Assembly: GCA_041751935.1 (NCBI GenBank)
Contig: JBGSIA010000018.1
Coordinates: 1 to 64,000 of the forward strand
Source of the DNA: JBBSJZ01 sp041751935
GTDB lineage: Bacteria; Planctomycetota; Planctomycetia; Pirellulales; Pirellulaceae
Direction: 5' to 3'
Length of the DNA stretch: 64,000 bases
Part shown: positions 46,995 through 55,951 of the stretch, in pieces
Position numbering within the stretch: the first letter of the stretch is position 1
Layout of the letters: each line of letters opens with the position of its first letter
Translations under genes and position numbers: made by a program
The notes under the pieces: model-generated
Databases searched by the model: none
Told to the model about the DNA's origin: nothing
Seen by the model: the letters and a program-made list of their open reading frames with translations, nothing else

Positions 46995-47636
46995 CTACAT
47001 CGACAAGGCTAGGTAGCGATTGACGACTTCGATCGCACCGCTGCCACCGAAGCACTGCTCGGCATTCCACTCTCGCTCGGTTGCAGCGACGACGTTTTCC
47101 TCTCGGTCGTCAATGAACAAGATATGGCGAGGGTCAACTCCACACATCAACTCAGCGTACTGGTAAATTTTCGGATTCGGTTTCATTGCGCCAACCTCAT
47201 AGCTAAGCACCGTTACATCGAAGGGCTTGGCAAAGATCGGGTAGTTTTGTTGACCGATCCAATTCCAGTGGGCATGGCACGTATTCGACAGCAGACCGAC
47301 GCGACGGCCACTCAGACGGACGTTTTCCACCAGTTCATCCATTGCGTCGATGGGGCGGAACATATCGCTGATCGATTCAAGTAACTCCTCGGTGGGAAGT
47401 TTTTCTTCGCTCAAACCGAGAGACACCCGGACTCGCTGTGCAAACTGTTCTCCTTCAATCCGACCGTGTTCTAGATCGTCTTGCAGTCCGCTGGTATAGA
47501 TCGCCTCTTTCACTCGCTCCGCAGTGACGCCAAAGCGATCCGCCACATTCCCACAACTGATTCCCGCGTCAAATGTCAACAGAATATTGCCCAGGTCAAA
47601 ATAGACAAACTCGATTTTGAACGGATGGCTGGGCAC
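46995..47636 (-). CDS. HAD family hydrolase (YihX-like)
   Basis: A 213-residue HAD-superfamily protein. Motif I is FVYFDLGNILLTFD, where the second Asp of the usual DxD is replaced by Gly-Asn, as in the YihX/haloacid-dehalogenase-like subgroup. Motif II is LLSNTCHAH, motif III is MKPNPKIYQYA and motif IV is ILFIDDREENV. The family includes sugar-phosphate phosphatases; the substrate cannot be given. It lies just downstream of the ATP synthase operon on the same strand, about 100 bases after atpC, but has no known link with it. Confidence 0.85.
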   Translation of the reverse strand: MPSHPFKIEFVYFDLGNILLTFDAGISCGNVADRFGVTAERVKEAIYTSGLQDDLEHGRIEGEQFAQRVRVSLGLSEEKLPTEELLESISDMFRPIDAMDELVENVRLSGRRVGLLSNTCHAHWNWIGQQNYPIFAKPFDVTVLSYEVGAMKPNPKIYQYAELMCGVDPRHILFIDDREENVVAATEREWNAEQCFGGSGAIEVVNRYLALSM

Positions 47637-47737
47637 GGTATACGCGGCAAGAGAAATTTGAAATTGCTAGGTGAACATCACTTGAGGGGAATAGCCTGAT
47701 GAGTTTCGTCGATGCCTTGGGTACAAAACGCCAACGG

Positions 47738-48124
47738 TTACCGCGAGGCGCGAAGCATCCCACGGGCGCGGCGGAGCGCCGTGTCGCGGACCGACGCCTT
47801 TTCCGGTGTGTCGGCCGGCAGCTCCAATGCTTCTTTGAGCAACGCTTCGGCTTCGTCACTCTTCAGCAGATCGACAGGAACCGCGCGACCAGTGAGGATG
47901 TTCACGACATCTTTTTCGACTTGTGCAAATCCGCCGTCGACAAAGTAGCGTTCGGGACCGGCGGCGGTTTGCAGTCGCAAGGTGCCGTGTCCAAGTCGAC
48001 CAATCATCGCAGCGCGTCCGCGCATGACGCCCAGTTCGCCGTCGAACATCGGCAGGGCCACGAAGTCAGCTTCGCGATCCAGTTCCGTCCGCTCGGGCGT
48101 TACAACAATACAACGAATCGACAT
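47738..48124 (-). CDS. atpC: ATP synthase F1 subunit epsilon
   Basis: The start is the ATG at 48124, two bases after the atpD stop; the open frame extends back into atpD without similarity. The 128-residue product begins MSIRCIVVTPERTELDREAD and has the typical beta-sandwich blocks VALPMFDGELGVMRGRA and RYFVDGGFAQVEKDVVN, followed by a short alpha-helical end. Epsilon couples the rotor to the catalytic head and can brake ATP hydrolysis. It is the last gene of the operon. Confidence 0.93.
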   Translation of the reverse strand: MSIRCIVVTPERTELDREADFVALPMFDGELGVMRGRAAMIGRLGHGTLRLQTAAGPERYFVDGGFAQVEKDVVNILTGRAVPVDLLKSDEAEALLKEALELPADTPEKASVRDTALRRARGMLRASR

Positions 48125-48126
48125 GG

Positions 48127-49578
48127 CTATTGCTTCATCTCCATTTTCTTGGCTTGGGCTTCGGCTTGCTCGATCACGCCGACGTACATGAAGGCTTGCT
48201 CGGGCAGATGATCCCACTTGCCGTCACAGATTTCTTCGAAGCTGCGAATGGTTTCGGCCAGCGACGTGATCTCACCCGCCTTGCCGGTGAAGACTTCCGC
48301 CACAAGGAACGGTTGTGACAGGAATCGCTCGATTCGGCGAGCTCGATGGACGATCATTTTGTCCGCTTCACTTAATTCATCAACACCAAGAATGGCGATG
48401 ATGTCTTGCAGTTCACGGTACCGCTGTAGAATCGTTTGAACTCGCCGAGCGATCGCATAGTGACGTTCACCGACGTACTGCGGATCCAAAATTCGTGAGT
48501 TCGATGCCAATGGATCGATCGCCGGATAGATCCCTTTTTCCGAGATCGAACGCTCCAGATAAATAAATGCGTCAAGCTGGCCAAACGCCGTCGCTGGCGC
48601 GGGATCCGTCGGGTCGTCCGCAGGAACGTAAACCGCCTGCACCGACGTGATCGCACCTTTTTTAGTACTTGTGATTCGTTCTTGCAGTGCACCCATCTCA
48701 GTCGCCAACGTCGGCTGGTAACCCACGGCCGATGGCATGCGACCCAATAGTGCCGATACCTCACTGCCCGCTTGTGAGAAACGGAAAATATTGTCGACGA
48801 ATAACAGCGTGTCTGCGCCTGTTGAGTCGCGGAAGTACTCGGCCATGGTCAGCGCCGAGAGAGCAACACGCAAACGCGAACCGGGTGGCTCGTTCATTTG
48901 CCCGAATACCATGCACGTTTGCTCGATCACTTTGCGACCAGTCTTACCGATTTCGGTTTCTTGCATTTCCAGCCACAAATCGGTGCCTTCACGGGTTCGT
49001 TCTCCGACACCGGCGAACACCGAGTAGCCACCGTGACTGGACGCGATTCGGGCAATGAGTTCGGTGAGAATGACCGTCTTACCCAAGCCAGCACCACCGA
49101 ACAGACCCGCTTTCCCACCGCGAACGAACGGCGTCAGCAAATCGACAACCTTGATACCGGTTTCGAAAACTTCAGTGCTTGTGGAAAGCTCGTGCAATGC
49201 TGGTGCTTGGCGGTGAATAGGCCAATAGTCGTCCGCTTGGACATCGCCTCGTTTGTCAATCGGTTGACCGAGCACGTTGAACACTCGACCGAGCGTCTTT
49301 GCACCAACTGGAACTGTAACCGGCTTTCCGGTGTCGACGACGTCCATGCCTCGCATCATACCTTCGGTGCTTCCAAGTGCGATCGCTCGCACACGGTTAC
49401 CGCCAAGGTGCTGCTGTACTTCACCGACCAAATTGAGCGAGACACCTTTGTGCTCACTCTTGATTTCCAAAGCGTTGTAAATTGCTGGCAGTTGGCTTTC
49501 AGGAAACTCGGCGTCGAAGGTCGATCCAATCACTTGCGTGACCTTGCCGATCACTTGCTGGGCGGTTGCGGTTGACAT
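48127..49578 (-). CDS. atpD: ATP synthase F1 subunit beta
   Basis: A 483-residue catalytic subunit. The P-loop is GGAGLGKTVIL (Leu where most bacteria have Val), followed by the catalytic Glu in AGVGERTREG. Walker B is LLFVDNIFRFSQAG. The DELSEAD lever sequence, VDELSEADKMIV, is present and contacts subunit gamma. Length and layout are standard. It sits between atpG and atpC. Five such subunit genes in canonical order leave no doubt. Confidence 0.98.
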   Translation of the reverse strand: MSTATAQQVIGKVTQVIGSTFDAEFPESQLPAIYNALEIKSEHKGVSLNLVGEVQQHLGGNRVRAIALGSTEGMMRGMDVVDTGKPVTVPVGAKTLGRVFNVLGQPIDKRGDVQADDYWPIHRQAPALHELSTSTEVFETGIKVVDLLTPFVRGGKAGLFGGAGLGKTVILTELIARIASSHGGYSVFAGVGERTREGTDLWLEMQETEIGKTGRKVIEQTCMVFGQMNEPPGSRLRVALSALTMAEYFRDSTGADTLLFVDNIFRFSQAGSEVSALLGRMPSAVGYQPTLATEMGALQERITSTKKGAITSVQAVYVPADDPTDPAPATAFGQLDAFIYLERSISEKGIYPAIDPLASNSRILDPQYVGERHYAIARRVQTILQRYRELQDIIAILGVDELSEADKMIVHRARRIERFLSQPFLVAEVFTGKAGEITSLAETIRSFEEICDGKWDHLPEQAFMYVGVIEQAEAQAKKMEMKQ

Positions 49579-49673
49579 AATGAACCTAGTTGAGGTTTGA
49601 GGTTGAAACTTGGGGGCACGCGAAGTGAAACGTGCAGTCAGTGTGTTCTCGGGCGAGAGCCCAGGAACAATCG

Positions 49674-50567
49674 TTACTTGTTAAGGGCTTCGACGCCGCC
49701 GATGATTTCCATGATTTCGCCAGTGATTTGACTTTGTCGAGCACGATTGTAGGTCATCGAGAGTTGCTTGATCATGTCGCCTGCGTTCTCGGTTGCTCCT
49801 TTCATGGCGATCATTCGAGACACCTGTTCGCTGACCGCCGCGTCGAGGAAACATTTGAACAATTTCACTTTGAAGCTTGTTGGAACAACTTCTTCAAGAA
49901 TGCTCTCGGCCGACGGCAGGAACTCGTACTCCGTGTTCATACCGCTGCTGGCTTCTGTGGCCGATTCAGCGTCATCGGAGTCGATCGAACCGAGCGGCAA
50001 CAACGTCTCAATCGTGGCGATTTGTTTGCTGGTGCTAATGAACTTGGTGTAAACAACGTCAAGGCGATCGATTTCGCCAGTGATGTATTTGTTCAAATAA
50101 TCGTTAGCGATTTTTTCGACTTCGGCGTACCCCGGCTGGTCTTCGAAGTTAAGGAACTTTTGGTCCACTTTCACGCCACGAAACTTCATGCCGTTGATGC
50201 CGCGTTTGCCGCTGACATCGACCGTTACCGTGGGCGTGGCGGCTTCTAATTCACGAATTCGCAACATCGCAGAGCGGAGAATCGATGAATTGTATCCGCC
50301 GCACAATCCGCGATTGCTAGCCAAGACCAACATGTTGGCGTGCTTGGTTGTTTCGCGAGAGTCAAGCAGCGGATGCTTTACATCCAACCCCGCAGCCGCA
50401 AGCCGACGAACGATCTTGGTAATCTGGTTGGTGTATGCAGTTGCCGCGGAAGCACGATCCATCGCCTTTTTGTAACGAGCTGTCGCGATCAACTCCATGG
50501 TGCGAGTGATTTTGCGAATATTTCGAATCGACTTGCGTCGTTTATCGAGTGCTCGTGCGTTGGCCAT
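49674..50567 (-). CDS. atpG: ATP synthase F1 subunit gamma
   Basis: A 297-residue rotor subunit. The N-terminal helix motif MANARALDKRRKSIRNIRKI with ITRTMELIATARYKKA, the block LVLASNRGLCGGYNSSI and the C-terminal helix MTYNRARQSQITGEIMEIIG are all diagnostic. It turns inside the alpha-beta ring and transmits torque. In most bacteria it directly follows atpA; here a DUF4870 gene lies between. Confidence 0.97.
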   Translation of the reverse strand: MANARALDKRRKSIRNIRKITRTMELIATARYKKAMDRASAATAYTNQITKIVRRLAAAGLDVKHPLLDSRETTKHANMLVLASNRGLCGGYNSSILRSAMLRIRELEAATPTVTVDVSGKRGINGMKFRGVKVDQKFLNFEDQPGYAEVEKIANDYLNKYITGEIDRLDVVYTKFISTSKQIATIETLLPLGSIDSDDAESATEASSGMNTEYEFLPSAESILEEVVPTSFKVKLFKCFLDAAVSEQVSRMIAMKGATENAGDMIKQLSMTYNRARQSQITGEIMEIIGGVEALNK

Positions 50568-50579
50568 GACGGTTGCGAA

Positions 50580-51008
50580 CTATTTCAAAAGGCGAATATT
50601 GAACGGGTATCGGTAGTGTTTTCCGTCGCGCACTGACAACCCAGCGATGATGGCGAACACAATTTGCAGGACGGTAGGAACGAACAACAACGGGAACAAC
50701 GTACCACAAGTGACTACGGTTAACGCCACACAGATGACGGCCAGTAGCAACAAGGTGATTTGAAAGTTGAGCGCCTCTTTGGCTTGTGATTCGATGTAAA
50801 CCGAGCTGTCTTTTTTTAACAGGTAAATGACCAACGGACCGATGAATCCGACTAATCCGCCCATCAAGATTCCGGCGGCACCGGAGAGATGGGCGATCAG
50901 CGATAGGTTGCGTTCGTCGTTGGTGGGAGTGAACTCAATCTCTTCCGGTGAAAGGTTGTCGGGATGCTGGGGAATCGGGGGAAGTTCGTAGGGATTGCTG
51001 TCAACCAT
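50580..51008 (-). CDS. DUF4870 membrane protein inside the atp operon
   Basis: A 142-residue protein of the DUF4870 (Tic20-like) family. After a Pro-rich, soluble N-terminus come membrane spans at about 40-64 and 80-118, and the family's closing motif, RYPFNIRLLK. The function of the family is unknown. It lies between atpA and atpG, with about 120 bases before it and 12 after it, and is read in the same direction, so it is probably transcribed with the ATP synthase. Its presence there is unusual. Confidence 0.82.
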   Translation of the reverse strand: MVDSNPYELPPIPQHPDNLSPEEIEFTPTNDERNLSLIAHLSGAAGILMGGLVGFIGPLVIYLLKKDSSVYIESQAKEALNFQITLLLLAVICVALTVVTCGTLFPLLFVPTVLQIVFAIIAGLSVRDGKHYRYPFNIRLLK

Positions 51009-51129
51009 TTCGGGCTAACTCCATTGATCCGCCACCAGGGTGTTGGTGTATTCAATCGACTTTCCAGTTTAATCTCGATCCATTCTCATCGGATCTCGAT
51101 CCATTTCTGGCTGGACAGTCGGGCCTTCG

Positions 51130-52650
51130 TTAGGCCGGTACAACCGGCTTGTAGCCTGTCTTGAACTCTTTGATCACGTCGACAATTCGCTTGGTGATTT
51201 CGTCGGTCAAATCGCCCTTCTCAGTGATCTCTTCCAGCAGGCTCGAATGCTTGTCGTGGATGAACAACAAGTAATCCTTTTCCCATTGCGAGACTGCTTT
51301 GATAGGGACATCGTCCAAATGTCCTCGCGTGCCAGCGAACAGGCTCATCACCTGTTCCGCTGCCGACAAAGGCTGGTATTGCGGTTGTTTGAGCAGTTCT
51401 ACCATGCGGTATCCGCGATCGAGTTGGGCTTGTGTGGCGGGATCCAAGTCCGTACCGAGTTGGGCGAATGCTTCCAAGGCACGAAACGCAGCCAAGTCGA
51501 GGCGCAAACCACCGGCAACTTTTTTCATTGCCTTGATCTGAGCAGCACCACCGACGCGTGAAACGGAGATACCGGCGTTCATCGCCGGACGGATGCCAGC
51601 GAAAAACAAGTCGGGTTGGAGGTAGATTTGTCCATCGGTGATCGAAATCACATTCGTTGGAATGTACGCGGAGACCTCGCCTTCCAGTGTTTCAATAATC
51701 GGCAAACTGGTGATCGAACCGCCGCCAAGTTCCTTGGACAGCTTCGCCGAGCGTTCAAGCAGGCGACTGTGACAGTAAAAAACGTCACCCGGATACGCTT
51801 CACGACCGGGCGGGCGACGCATCAACAAACTCATTTGGCGATACGCTGTCGCTTGTTTGCTCAAGTCGTCGTACACCACCAATGCGTGACCGCCGTTGAA
51901 CATGAAATGCTCGGCCATTGCGGTTCCCGCATACGGCGCGACATACTGTAACGGAGCCGGCGAGCTGGCTCCTGATGCGATGACCGTCGTGTACTCCATC
52001 GCGCCGTGCTTGCTTAGCACTTCGACCACTGCGGCAACGGCCGAGTCCTTTTGGCCGATCGCAATGTAGAAGCACTTCACCCCAGTGTGCTTTTGATTCA
52101 AGATCGCGTCGATCGCAATGGCGGTTTTGCCAGTTTTGCGGTCGCCAATGATTAGTTCACGCTGACCACGTCCGACGGGCGTCATCGCGTCGACAGCTTT
52201 CACTCCCGTTTGCAGCGGCTCGTGAACGGGTTGCCGTTCAGCAACTCCTGTGGCGATGATTTCGACCGGACGAGTTTCGCTGGTTTGCACCGGCCCCTTG
52301 CCGTCCAGCGGATTTCCCAGTGGATCCAGGACGCGGCCGATAACAGCGTCACCGACCGGAACGCTCAGCAGGGTGCCCAGCGCCTTCACTTCGTCGCCTT
52401 CTTGAATCGTCAAGAAGTCGCCAAGAATGATCACGCCGACGCTGTTCTCTTCCAGGTTAAACGCCAGGCCGGTCGCTCCGTTGGGAAACTCGACCATTTC
52501 ACCCGCCATCACGCCGGACAGGCCATAAACACGGGCGATGCCGTCACCAACTTCGAGTACGGTGCCGACTTCGCGAACGTCGATTTTACTCTCGAATTGC
52601 TCGATCTCTGCTTGCAGGACCGATGCGATTTCATCGCTGTTGAACTTCAC
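51130..52650 (-). CDS. atpA: ATP synthase F1 subunit alpha
   Basis: A 506-residue subunit. The P-loop is IGDRKTGKTAIAIDA, the Gln-rich strand is YIAIGQKDSAV, and the region ALVVYDDLSKQATAYRQ is the alpha-type Walker B segment. The arginine finger lies in the conserved ISVSRVGGAAQIKAM. Standard length. It is followed by the DUF4870 gene instead of atpG. Confidence 0.98.
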   Translation of the reverse strand: MKFNSDEIASVLQAEIEQFESKIDVREVGTVLEVGDGIARVYGLSGVMAGEMVEFPNGATGLAFNLEENSVGVIILGDFLTIQEGDEVKALGTLLSVPVGDAVIGRVLDPLGNPLDGKGPVQTSETRPVEIIATGVAERQPVHEPLQTGVKAVDAMTPVGRGQRELIIGDRKTGKTAIAIDAILNQKHTGVKCFYIAIGQKDSAVAAVVEVLSKHGAMEYTTVIASGASSPAPLQYVAPYAGTAMAEHFMFNGGHALVVYDDLSKQATAYRQMSLLMRRPPGREAYPGDVFYCHSRLLERSAKLSKELGGGSITSLPIIETLEGEVSAYIPTNVISITDGQIYLQPDLFFAGIRPAMNAGISVSRVGGAAQIKAMKKVAGGLRLDLAAFRALEAFAQLGTDLDPATQAQLDRGYRMVELLKQPQYQPLSAAEQVMSLFAGTRGHLDDVPIKAVSQWEKDYLLFIHDKHSSLLEEITEKGDLTDEITKRIVDVIKEFKTGYKPVVPA

Positions 52651-52721
52651 TTGATCGATTTCCGATGGGATGATTTCGTTAAAACTTTAGTCCAGCTATT
52701 CTCGGCTGACAGGTCGTATCG

Positions 52722-52741
52722 GTCAGGCTGGCGAGCCTGAC
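52722..52741. repeat. perfect palindrome between atpH and atpA, REP-like
   Basis: GTCAGGCT at 52722-52729 and AGCCTGAC at 52734-52741 form a perfect 8-base-pair stem with a GGCG loop. It sits in the 100-base gap between atpH and atpA. It lacks a U-tract, so it is not a classical terminator. Its shape (GC-rich, short, intergenic) suggests a repetitive extragenic palindrome or an mRNA-stability element. Confidence 0.45.
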
Positions 52742-52752
52742 GGACATTTCGT

Positions 52753-53379
52753 CTACGCTCCCGAGGCAAAGCGGTTGGCTTGCTCGAGCAACTTGCGAGC
52801 GAAGCCCTCACGTGCCGCTCGTCCAATTTTGCTAATTCGAGACGCAACGCTCGAATCGTATACCGTGTCTCCGACACGAATCACCATCCCACCGACTAAA
52901 CTCGGATCGACGGTCTCGTTAATACGCACCTCTTTACCCAAAGACTGGGACAGTCGCTGGGCAACTTCATTTCGCAACTCTTCGGACAACGCAACAGCCG
53001 TGCGAACTTCGGCAGCCACTCGCCCAGCGGCCTCGTCGTGCAGCAGGTCCGCAGCGCGACTGACTGCTCTCAAATAACCAAGACGACTACGTCCGGCCAT
53101 CACCTTCATGGTTCGTAGCAAAATCGGATGCGCCGTACTGCCGAACAGCCGATCGATAATGCGAGTTTTCTCTTCCGCACTGACGCGAGGAGACGCCAAT
53201 GCCGCCGCCAGCGACGGACTTCCGACAAGGAACTCATCAACGATCTGGCGCAGTTGATTGAGCACCACATCCGCAGCATTCTGGCTCGCTGCCGCGCCAA
53301 GGATCGCACGTGCGTAGGTCTTCCCGAGCTGTTCGGCTCCGATGTCGAGTACGGTTTCGTATTGTGCGGATTCTGCCAC
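52753..53379 (-). CDS. atpH: ATP synthase F1 subunit delta (OSCP)
   Basis: A 208-residue subunit of the peripheral stalk. An N-terminal helical domain (EQLGKTYARAILGAAAS) is followed by the C-terminal motif region with NETVDPSLVGGMVIRVGDTVYDSSVASRI broken here as two blocks: DPSLVGGMVIRVGD and DSSVASRISKIGR, both diagnostic for OSCP/delta. It binds the top of the alpha ring and the b subunits. It lies 39 bases downstream of atpF. Confidence 0.95.
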   Translation of the reverse strand: MAESAQYETVLDIGAEQLGKTYARAILGAAASQNAADVVLNQLRQIVDEFLVGSPSLAAALASPRVSAEEKTRIIDRLFGSTAHPILLRTMKVMAGRSRLGYLRAVSRAADLLHDEAAGRVAAEVRTAVALSEELRNEVAQRLSQSLGKEVRINETVDPSLVGGMVIRVGDTVYDSSVASRISKIGRAAREGFARKLLEQANRFASGA

Positions 53380-53418
53380 GACAGGGCTGCTTCACAGAAA
53401 GGAATGGAAGGGAGGATA

Positions 53419-54072
53419 CTAGTTATTACTGGGTAAACGATCGAGTGATTGGCGAATCAAGTCCGCATGGTCTTCGGGTCGAAGCTCGCGACCGACAACA
53501 CTGCGGGCAACATTCATTGCCAAGTCCGCAGAGGAGCCAGCAAGTTCCGCCATCGCGACTTTCTTCGCCGTTTCAATATCCGCGACCGCTCGTTCACGTT
53601 GACGATCCGCTTCCGCTTTGGCATCGGCAACAATTCGCTGTCCGTTCGCCTCAGCATCATGACGAGCTTCGGCTAGCATCGTTTGCACTTGGGTCGATGC
53701 GTCGTCGAGTTTTTTCTGGTACTCGCCGAGCAACGATTGCGCTTTCAGGTTAGCATGCTCCGCAGCTTCGAGATCACCACGAATCTTGTCCTCGCGGGCT
53801 TGCAAGCCACCGAGGACTCCGGGCCACACGAATTTTGCGAGCACGGCAAACACGAGCAAGAAGATGATCAGGTTCCAAACCGCTGAACCAATGTCAAACG
53901 ACAACAGCCCGCCACCTTCGCTGGCATGAGCGTCGGCGGATGTAGGCGCAGCGTCAGTATGGACGTCAGCGGCAATCGCTGTGGACAGGTTGACGAACGT
54001 CATGCATAGAAACATCAGTACGAGTGACGCTAGACGCAACCCGATTTGCTTGGATAACTGCAATCTCAACAC
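53419..54072 (-). CDS. atpF: ATP synthase Fo subunit b
   Basis: I start at the GTG at 54072, which has GGAG nine bases upstream; the open frame also allows a TTG at 54108 that would add 12 residues and almost touch the atpE stop. The product has an extra N-terminal hydrophobic segment (LASLVLMFLCMTFVNLSTAI), looking like a cleavable signal, before an Ala/Asp/His-rich linker and the true b-type anchor (VWNLIIFLLVFAVLAKFVW). A long amphipathic helix follows (AREDKIRGDLEAAE onward), forming the peripheral stalk. The N-terminal extension is not present in E. coli b but occurs in some planctomycete-type operons. Confidence 0.92.
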   Translation of the reverse strand: MLRLQLSKQIGLRLASLVLMFLCMTFVNLSTAIAADVHTDAAPTSADAHASEGGGLLSFDIGSAVWNLIIFLLVFAVLAKFVWPGVLGGLQAREDKIRGDLEAAEHANLKAQSLLGEYQKKLDDASTQVQTMLAEARHDAEANGQRIVADAKAEADRQRERAVADIETAKKVAMAELAGSSADLAMNVARSVVGRELRPEDHADLIRQSLDRLPSNN

Positions 54073-54109
54073 TTCTTGTTCACTCCGAAGCGACTCACAC
54101 CGAGCCAAG

Positions 54110-54355
54110 TTAGGCGATCAAAATAAACACGAGCGCGATAACCGTCGCACCTTCGATGAGAGCTGCCGCGATGATCATCGCGGTTTGCAAACGACCGCCA
54201 GCTTCTGGCTGACGTGCCATCGCTTCGACCGTGCTGCCGCCGATGCGACCGATTCCGAGACCCAGACCGATGATCGCCAAACCGATCCCAATCCCTTTGC
54301 CCATCACGCCGTAGTCAGTAGTGATCTGGGCGAGCATACACGCTAATTCAAACAT
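54110..54355 (-). CDS. atpE: ATP synthase Fo subunit c
   Basis: An 81-residue hairpin protein with two glycine-rich membrane helices (GIGIGLAIIGLGLGIG and TAMIIAAALIEGATVIALV) joined by the polar loop ARQPEAGG. The ion-binding carboxylate is E68 in LIEGATV. The Na+ signature (Gln in helix 1, EST with a following Tyr in helix 2) is absent, so it should carry protons. It forms the rotor ring of the Fo motor. Confidence 0.96.
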   Translation of the reverse strand: MFELACMLAQITTDYGVMGKGIGIGLAIIGLGLGIGRIGGSTVEAMARQPEAGGRLQTAMIIAAALIEGATVIALVFILIA

Positions 54356-54444
54356 CGAAAAACAGCTCCTGAGTTAGGATTCTTCAAAAGGTGGCTCATG
54401 TGCCGGGCGAACCAGTTTCGCCGAGCAATTAACAAACAAGTCGA

Positions 54445-55461
54445 TTAAACCGCTGGCCCCAATCTTCCCGGATCAAAGATCTTATCCGGGTCCATTTGGT
54501 GCGAGTCTTTTAATGCATCAGGATCATTGTCCAAATGCTCGTCGTGCTCATGCACTGCGGTCGCAGAGATGAACAAAACGGTAAGAAACGTAAATATGAA
54601 CGCCTGCAGGAAGCAGATGAACAGTTCCAAAAGTGTGAGTGCAGTTCCGACCAACACAACCGGAATGCTCACCGCATAGGCCGCTCCGTCGCCGACGTTG
54701 CGAGTTGCAAAAATAAGCCCGACAAACGCCGCCAACACCAAGTGACCGGCCATCATCGTCCCGAATAACCGCATTGCAAGCACGAAGCATTTGACCAGCA
54801 AGCTAAACCATTCCAGCACGTAGAGCATCAACGAGATCGGCAGCATTTTCTGGTCGTCCCAGCCGATCGGGTTGAAGTGATTAAAAAACTCTTTGGCACT
54901 CGTTTCTTTGATCCCAATGTAAATGATGGCGATCAGCGACAGCATCGCCAGCGGCAATGTAAGCGACAAGTTCCCGGTTGCGCTGCCGCCCCAATGGGCG
55001 AAGTCTGGATTGCCGGTAACCAGTCGTAAGAAATAGCCAATCGGAATCACGCCCAAAACGTTGGCGAACAGGATGAAAAAGAACACCGTCCAAATGTAGT
55101 AAATGTATTTGTCGGTCAGCCCATGTAGGTTCGGTGCGGCAACTTCATCGCGAATGAACGAACAAATGGTTTCAAATAGCTGGGAAACGCGACCTTTCGT
55201 TTGGAATCGAGCCAAACCTTCACCACGATGGGCGCTGACCCGTCGCGAAACAAACCACGCCACAGCGACCAGTAGCACCGCCACCACGGCAGTCATCATC
55301 AAGTGATTGGTGATGTAAAATTCGTAATAGCCGTCGCGCACGTTCAGTTGCGGTACGTCGTCGCCAAACAGCGAAAATGGCATGCGAAACAACCGGCCTT
55401 CATATATCCGGTGTGCGACGGCGTGCTCGATTGGGTTAGCGGCAGCAATCAACGGGATCAT
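54445..55461 (-). CDS. atpB: ATP synthase Fo subunit a
   Basis: A 338-residue membrane subunit with six or so spans. The essential arginine lies in AMRLFGTMMAGHLVLAAFVG, and the late helix LLELFICFLQAFIFTFLTVLF is typical. It is longer than E. coli subunit a (271), with an extended N-terminus and an Asp/His-rich C-terminal tail (HEHDEHLDNDPDAL). It forms the proton half-channels against the c ring. Its start overlaps the end of the preceding 149-residue gene by 26 bases. Confidence 0.97.
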   Translation of the reverse strand: MIPLIAAANPIEHAVAHRIYEGRLFRMPFSLFGDDVPQLNVRDGYYEFYITNHLMMTAVVAVLLVAVAWFVSRRVSAHRGEGLARFQTKGRVSQLFETICSFIRDEVAAPNLHGLTDKYIYYIWTVFFFILFANVLGVIPIGYFLRLVTGNPDFAHWGGSATGNLSLTLPLAMLSLIAIIYIGIKETSAKEFFNHFNPIGWDDQKMLPISLMLYVLEWFSLLVKCFVLAMRLFGTMMAGHLVLAAFVGLIFATRNVGDGAAYAVSIPVVLVGTALTLLELFICFLQAFIFTFLTVLFISATAVHEHDEHLDNDPDALKDSHQMDPDKIFDPGRLGPAV

Positions 55462-55885
55462 GCTTTTGAGGGCTTTGACAAACGAATAGAAGAATTTCGA
55501 CGACGGTTAAATAGAAATACCAAGTGAGGACCCAGACGGCGATCTGCATCGTCTGGGCGACCATTTGATAACGGCACAATAGAAACAACGCAACGGTCCC
55601 AAGGATGCGAATTGTCATTCCGATACTAAATGCGACAAACAGTCCCATATCCCCCGTCAATATGTCCACTACCGACGGCCCACCAAATGCACGGCAGGCG
55701 ACCTTGGAAAACGACAGCACCGACACGACGGCAATAACGCCGCTGGCAAGCGATATTTTGCCAATTTGCAGCGGTGCAAGCGTCGATACGTCAAGCAGGC
55801 CCACTAGCCACGAAGCGGCGCAGCCCAAAAGCCAAGCCAACGCAATGCGGCGAAGCAGGCTGAGAAACTGTGGCGAATCAAGCAT
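55436..55885 (-). CDS. membrane protein of the atp operon, possible AtpI-like
   Basis: A 149-residue protein with about four hydrophobic spans: IALAWLLGCAASWLVGLL, ISLASGVIAVVSVLSFS, LFVAFSIGMTIRILGTVALF and MQIAVWVLTWYFYLTVVEIL. It ends in CQSPQKHDPVDCCR inside the 5' end of atpB. Position and span number fit the ATP synthase protein I slot, which helps assemble the c ring or imports Mg2+ in other bacteria. The sequence shows no clear family motif, so AtpI is an inference from place. Confidence 0.6.
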   Translation of the reverse strand: MLDSPQFLSLLRRIALAWLLGCAASWLVGLLDVSTLAPLQIGKISLASGVIAVVSVLSFSKVACRAFGGPSVVDILTGDMGLFVAFSIGMTIRILGTVALFLLCRYQMVAQTMQIAVWVLTWYFYLTVVEILLFVCQSPQKHDPVDCCR

Positions 55886-55951
55886 TTCTTGGAGTGACGT
55901 TATAGCGAAGTGTTGAGTTGTGCGGCAGTGTGTTTATTTCAGAGCAGCGGC

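Noticed and set aside
52722..52741. Rho-independent terminator inside the atp operon
   Set aside because: The stem is perfect but no U-tract follows on the minus strand, and termination here would cut off atpA, G, D and C.
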